A DNA stretch of 64,000 bases from Thalassia testudinum. Lineage: Eukaryota; Streptophyta; Magnoliopsida; Alismatales; Hydrocharitaceae. The position numbers were made by a program, and so were the translations under genes. Shown here in pieces: positions 60,368-64,000 of the stretch; the stretch's first letter is position 1, and each line of letters opens with the position of its first letter. The stretch spans positions 23,954,001-24,018,000 of the forward strand of contig JAZHRO010000019.1 of the NCBI GenBank assembly GCA_037157565.1, read 5' to 3'. The notes beneath the pieces were generated by a model. The model was not told the DNA's origin. It searched no databases and was given only the letters and a program-made list of their open reading frames with translations.

Positions 60368-62551
60368 TGTTTTAATCGGAAGTCGTGAAATTAATTGATT
60401 TTATGTTGTAGTATAGTCACGAAATCTAATTCAAGCAAAAATTAAGTAACGAGACGGTGAGTCTCGATCGATATCTCAGGGGGCAGATAAAAGCGAAATT
60501 GATTTGATTTCTCTACTTGCTTAAATTTGCAGTTCGATATTTAAAATATGAATGTAGGATTGCCGATTGCGTTAACTTGGAAGACATGCGCATAAGTCAA
60601 AAATAATATAAATGTGAAGGTATGCGTATTGGTGTGCACTATCTTAGCTATGCGATGGCGACCCACAGAATATTCGTTAATCGTTAAATCCTTTATATCT
60701 TCCGAAATCGACATTTCAGTTGCACAAAAGATATGGAAATATGGAGTAGGCAACTGATGATTTTATTTCCTCACTAATAATGTCATTGTAATGATTCTTG
60801 AGGAAAGCTTGTACATGAAAGCTTGAAAATAACAATTCTAGCTGATAGAAAAGTATGCATGCATGGATCTAAGGAAGATTATGCATGCATTTATCAAGGC
60901 AGAGGATTACTACTTATACTAACATAAAATAATGCAAGAATTAATCTATGAAGAACACTAATCTAGCTAATAGAAAACAGGCATTAGAGGTGGTCTCCAA
61001 TGGTTGTGTGGCCTGAGGTGGTGGGAGGGAAGAGAGGAACAACCGAGGTGATTGACCGGCCTCTTGAGAAGGTGGTGGAGTTGCTTGGATCTTGGACTTG
61101 AAGGTGGGGGTGCTTGAAAGTGGAGGAGCTCGCCAATGGTGTTGGAGATGGAGGTGACATCCAAGATCTAGATGGGCTCTCTTGGTCGTCCAAGGGGAGT
61201 CTTATATAGACTCTTGGACGGCCAAGGTGCTCTCAAGAGAAGTCTTTAGACTTATCTAGAGTACACAGCCCTTGGGTCTGTTTTTAGTCTTCTTAGATCC
61301 ACTTTTTGTGGATCTAAGAATGACCATGTGTGGCCACTTTAGATTCTTCTCTAGAGTTGGTGGCTAGGAGTGTGCAAGTGAGTGTGTGCGTGAATATATG
61401 GGTGTGGCTAGGTGGTTTCGATTGAGTCCTATAGGTCTAGGTGATTGGGTTTAGGTAGGTTTCTAGAAATAGGGTTATAAACTCTAATACTAAAGTAATA
61501 AGTGTAATTAAACTTATCCTAAGTTTAATTGAGTGGATGTGTGTGTAATTAGGAGAGAAAATTCCCTAATTAGGTTAGGCTTGAGTCAATTGGACTCTCA
61601 TTGAGTCCAATTACACTTGTGTTGGTTGAGGTTTGAGCTCAATTGGACTCTATGAGTCCAATTGGCTAGGTGAAGTGTAATTGACTTATATCCAAGTCAA
61701 TTAGGCTTAGTGAGAACCTAATTAGGTTCTTAGAAAGGTCTTAGGGTAGTGTACTAGGCTTAGGGCACCTTAATTTAGGTTCTTTAGGGTGCAGAATTAG
61801 GTTTAGGGGCTTAGGAAATCATGATCTAGGCTTGATTTCAAAAATAGTAACTGAAGAGGGGTTCTAGACGTCTGATTGGGTGATCAGACGACTTATATTT
61901 CAAAATCAGAAGTCCAAGTCTCTGGTTTGGACGTCCAAAGTTGAATCAGAGTGAAGTTCAGGTTTTTTCTTGTAATTCTACAGAAATTGGACGTTTGACA
62001 CCTTGTCTGGATGTCCAATATTCTAACAGAATTGGGTTCTAGCTCTGCGGGTGGTGTTTAAGGATCCTGGACGTCTAGCAACCTACTTGGACGTCCAGAT
62101 ATGGGTTGGAATAAGGGTTTTGAGATATTCTAGGCTAAGGTGACCTAATCTAAGGGTAGCTAGGGTTTAGGAAGGTCTCTAAGGCTATCCTAAGACTCGG
62201 AAAGGTCCTGTGTTCTTCATAATTTAATTCCTACATTAAAATTGTACTAGTAAGGTAGTATACCTCTTCCCTACATTATGTCTTTATCTTTATTCTAGGG
62301 CTTCTGCTCTAGCTCTGCTACAGCTCTAGCTTCCTCCTTGCTTTAGGTCTAGCTTCAGGCCATCTCCTTAATTTTCTTATTGCCTACAATCCACATAATA
62401 TACTAATCAGTACATTATAATATTATTTCATGATTATTTAATTAAAGTAGAAGAGATGCAATGTATGCTATTTATGCATGAATTACACTACAATTATACT
62501 AAGTTCTAACTTAGTTTAGGTCATTTAAGTCCTATGATTACTACGTAATCA
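60368..62551 (-). mobile_element. Solo LTR D (2184 bp) inside copia-4
   Basis: Flanks GCGTT (60363-60367) and GCGTC (62552-62556), a 5-bp duplication with one mismatch. Ends TGTTTTAATCGG and TACGTAATCA. Its start (TTGTAGTATAGTCACG, then a TCTCGATCGATATCTCAGGG box) resembles solo LTR C and the LARD LTR, so it reads on the - strand; TATATAAG on that strand at about 61201-61208 is a candidate promoter. The right part has repeated GAGTCCAATTRCAC and TTAGGTT phrases and GACGTC-type inverted words (61865-62100). No coding capacity. Confidence 0.85.
61202..61208 (-). promoter_or_regulatory. Putative TATA box of solo LTR D
   Basis: TATATAA on the - strand about 1.34 kb into the LTR; preceded on that strand by GAGAGCACC and CCAAGAGTC text. 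Only position and sequence support it. Confidence 0.4.
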
Positions 62552-63530
62552 GCGTCCAATTGTAGACAAGCTGTCGGTCATGAACTGAGATACAAAATAA
62601 AAAAACGTGGATCCTTCTTTTGTGCAATAAGAAGGTCCGGAGTAGTGTCCTCAGTGGTAGGAGGTAGTTGGTACTCAGAAAAATCATTAGCAGCTGATAA
62701 GGACTGAGTAGAAACAGCAGACAATGGTTCTTCCACCTGAGAAATGTCCTGGGTCCTGTTATGAAAATGCTTAGGAAAAGTATTCGTATCAGGAATCTCA
62801 AGATGATACGAAAAAGGACCTGGATCAGGCTGAGCAGCCTTGGGTATAGGTGGCTTAGTGGGCATAGGAAGGGGAACCTTATGTGATGGCTTAGTAGGTT
62901 CCTCCCCTGTTTTTGGTAATATGGAATCTCCTAAAAAAATGTGACATCAACAGAAATATAAAATCTCCATGAAACAGTGTCATAGCATCTGTACCCTTTC
63001 TAGGTCCTGGAGTAGCCTAGAAATATGCACTTTACATAACGAGGAGAAATTTTATCCACTTTATGCAAATGGACAAAGCACACAGCTAAGGACAACAGGA
63101 GTGACAGAAAAAAGGTCCTTGTCAGGAAACAATATAGCGTACGGAGTTTTGCCTCCTAAGACAAAGGAACAAATTCGGTTCACTAGATAAGTAGTAGTAA
63201 GAACATCAACCCAAAAATGTGATGGGACATTCATTTGAAACATAAGAGAGCAAGCCACATCCAGTGTCGAAGCTTGCGTTCAGCAACCCCATTTTGTTGG
63301 GAAGTATGAATGCAGTGGTCTAGTGAATAATACTAAAAGATTTGAAGAAAGCATTTGTCTTGGCATTCACAAACTCCAATCCATTCACTCCGAAAAATCT
63401 TAATAACAGTAGAAAATTGAGTTTATTTTAACAATAAAATTTTTGACAATATCAAAGACTTCAGATTTTTTTTTTCATCATAAAAACTCAGGACATCCTG
63501 GTACGATCATTTACAAAAATAAGAAAATAC
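62552..63530 (-). pseudogene. Copia-4 linker and integrase C-terminal region
   Basis: From right: VACSLMFQMNVPSHFWVDVL, TTTYLVNRICSF, GGKTPYAILFPDKDLFSVTP (63258-63061), then a Pro-rich linker with SYHLEIPDTNTFP and LSAANDFSEYQLPPTTEDTT (62865-62578), reaching the solo LTR. The catalytic part near 63300-63530 is full of stops. Confidence 0.8.
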
Positions 63531-63539
63531 CGAAATCCT

Positions 63540-63962
63540 CTAACACTCCTGGCTCCAAACATCAGCATGAACAAAGGCAAACAGACTCAGATCTTTTATT
63601 ATTTGGTGGAAAAGAAGATCAATGGTCTTGACCAACTGACATGTTTCACACCTCAAAACATCAGGAAAAGATAACGTAGGAAACTGACGGTGCAAAACAT
63701 GCAAACTGGGATGATCAAGTCTCAAATGCCACTGGAGAGCACTAGTTGCACAAACAACATCAGCACTGGAAGGAGGTGGGATATGAAGGTAGTAGAAACC
63801 GTTCTGCTCAAGTCCACTAATCCGCTTCATTGTCTGGAGGTCCTGCAAGAAGAAATATTGGTTATGAAACATAACTTGATATCTCAAATCTTTGATAATT
63901 TGGCTAATAGATATTAAATTAGGCACAAATTTAGGAGCATACATGACATTTGAGAGAGGCAA
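63540..63962 (-). pseudogene. Copia-4 GAG-pre-integrase and integrase start
   Basis: An open 140-codon frame: LSNVMYAPKFVPNLISISQI, LQDLQTMKRISGLEQNGFYY, then the zinc-binding HHCC stretch W-H-x-R-L-D-H-P-S...C-x2-C (LRCETCQLVK), then FAFVHADVW, the first integrase motif with its Asp. It ends in a stop at 63540. Upstream protease is expected just right of 64000. Confidence 0.85.
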
Positions 63963-64000
63963 AGTGTTAGAAGTAGAGATATTTCCAAGTACAGTGATTG

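Larger units (their letters stand above)
47530..64000 (-). mobile_element. Copia-3: - strand copia hit by many later insertions, open to the right
   Basis: 3' LTR about 47530-47724 (the - strand starts TATTGGAAATTTGG after the polypurine tract CTTGAGAGGGAG). Pieces of one polyprotein follow in correct order: RNase H (47725-48314), end of RT (50468-50755), RT and linker (57271-58117), integrase (58411-58662). Between them lie X3, L1 fragments, a LINE scrap and copia-4. The 5' end would be beyond 64000. The left limit of the LTR and the inferred continuation right of copia-4 are not proven. Confidence 0.65.
58668..64000 (-). mobile_element. Copia-4: - strand copia, 5' end beyond the window
   Basis: 3' LTR 58668-58797, polypurine tract CAGCTTGAGAGGAAG on the - strand, then RNase H, RT, linker, integrase and GAG-pre-integrase running to the window edge. 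Solo LTR D (60368-62551) splits the linker. It is the best-preserved copia here: RT and RNase H are in one long frame (59915-59121), yet with a lost catalytic residue and stops. Protease, gag and 5' LTR would lie right of 64000. Confidence 0.85.

Noticed and set aside
46888..64000. Last kinase exon
   Set aside because: Searched by eye on the + strand for the expected C-x-D-x-x-P-x-x-R-P segment with an acceptor in phase 0; nothing found. All of the interval is intron or transposon.
1..64000. A new defence, biosynthetic or mobile system of a prokaryotic kind
   Set aside because: Spliced kinase exons, plant LTR, LINE and MITE structures and plant tRNA primer sites show a plant nuclear region; no operon-like organisation exists.

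Overview
This is a plant nuclear window, almost certainly from an angiosperm with transposon-inflated introns. It holds one real host gene, seen in part: a LysM-type receptor-like kinase closest (from memory) to Arabidopsis At1g51940 (AtLYK3). It runs on the + strand. Eight exons are visible (12312 to 46887); they encode the membrane anchor and the kinase domain as far as the segment after APE. All splice sites are GT-AG and all phases agree. The LysM ectodomain lies left of the window. The last kinase exon is not found and should lie right of position 64000. About 1.1 kb of the 64 kb is host coding sequence; the rest is intron filled with retrotransposons. No tRNA, rRNA, CRISPR or prokaryotic feature is visible. 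The species cannot be fixed from the sequence.

Layout. (1) 1-12311, intron 1: a degenerate + strand Ty1/copia element (copia-1, 1024-12155) broken by a hAT-type MITE and by two solo LTRs of one family. (2) 12312-20279: exons 2-8; intron 2 carries a - strand copia (copia-2, 13133-18026, target duplication TACAT) that itself holds a MITE. (3) 20280-46779, intron 8, 26.5 kb. Its first half is a three-level nest, each level with a perfect 5-bp target duplication: a gag-only copia derivative (20344-33715, GGCTG), inside it a 2.5-kb solo LTR (21521-32486, CTCGC), inside that a young 8.4-kb non-autonomous LARD-type element (22537-30956, GCCGT) with a tRNA-Asp primer site, a 131-bp minisatellite in its LTRs and a long acidic ORF of unknown family. 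Its second half holds another gag-only copia whose 3' LTR was hit by a small LTR element carrying a CCCH zinc-finger fragment, then a - strand L1 LINE hit by a copia fragment that in turn holds an RTE-type LINE. (4) 46780-46887: exon 9. (5) 46888-64000, intron 9 (open-ended): a - strand copia (copia-3) hit by a gag-only element, by L1 LINE fragments and by copia-4, which holds another solo LTR.

The coding remnants of the transposons are mostly dead: stops, frameshifts, lost catalytic residues, missing domains. The most unusual signals are (a) a set of 16-49-bp micro-insertions, each with an A- or T-run and flanked by 12-18-bp duplications, which look like extreme 5'-truncated LINE insertions; (b) a recurring GACGTC-centred inverted repeat found in several distinct LTR families; (c) the unknown ORF and minisatellite LTRs of the LARD-type element.
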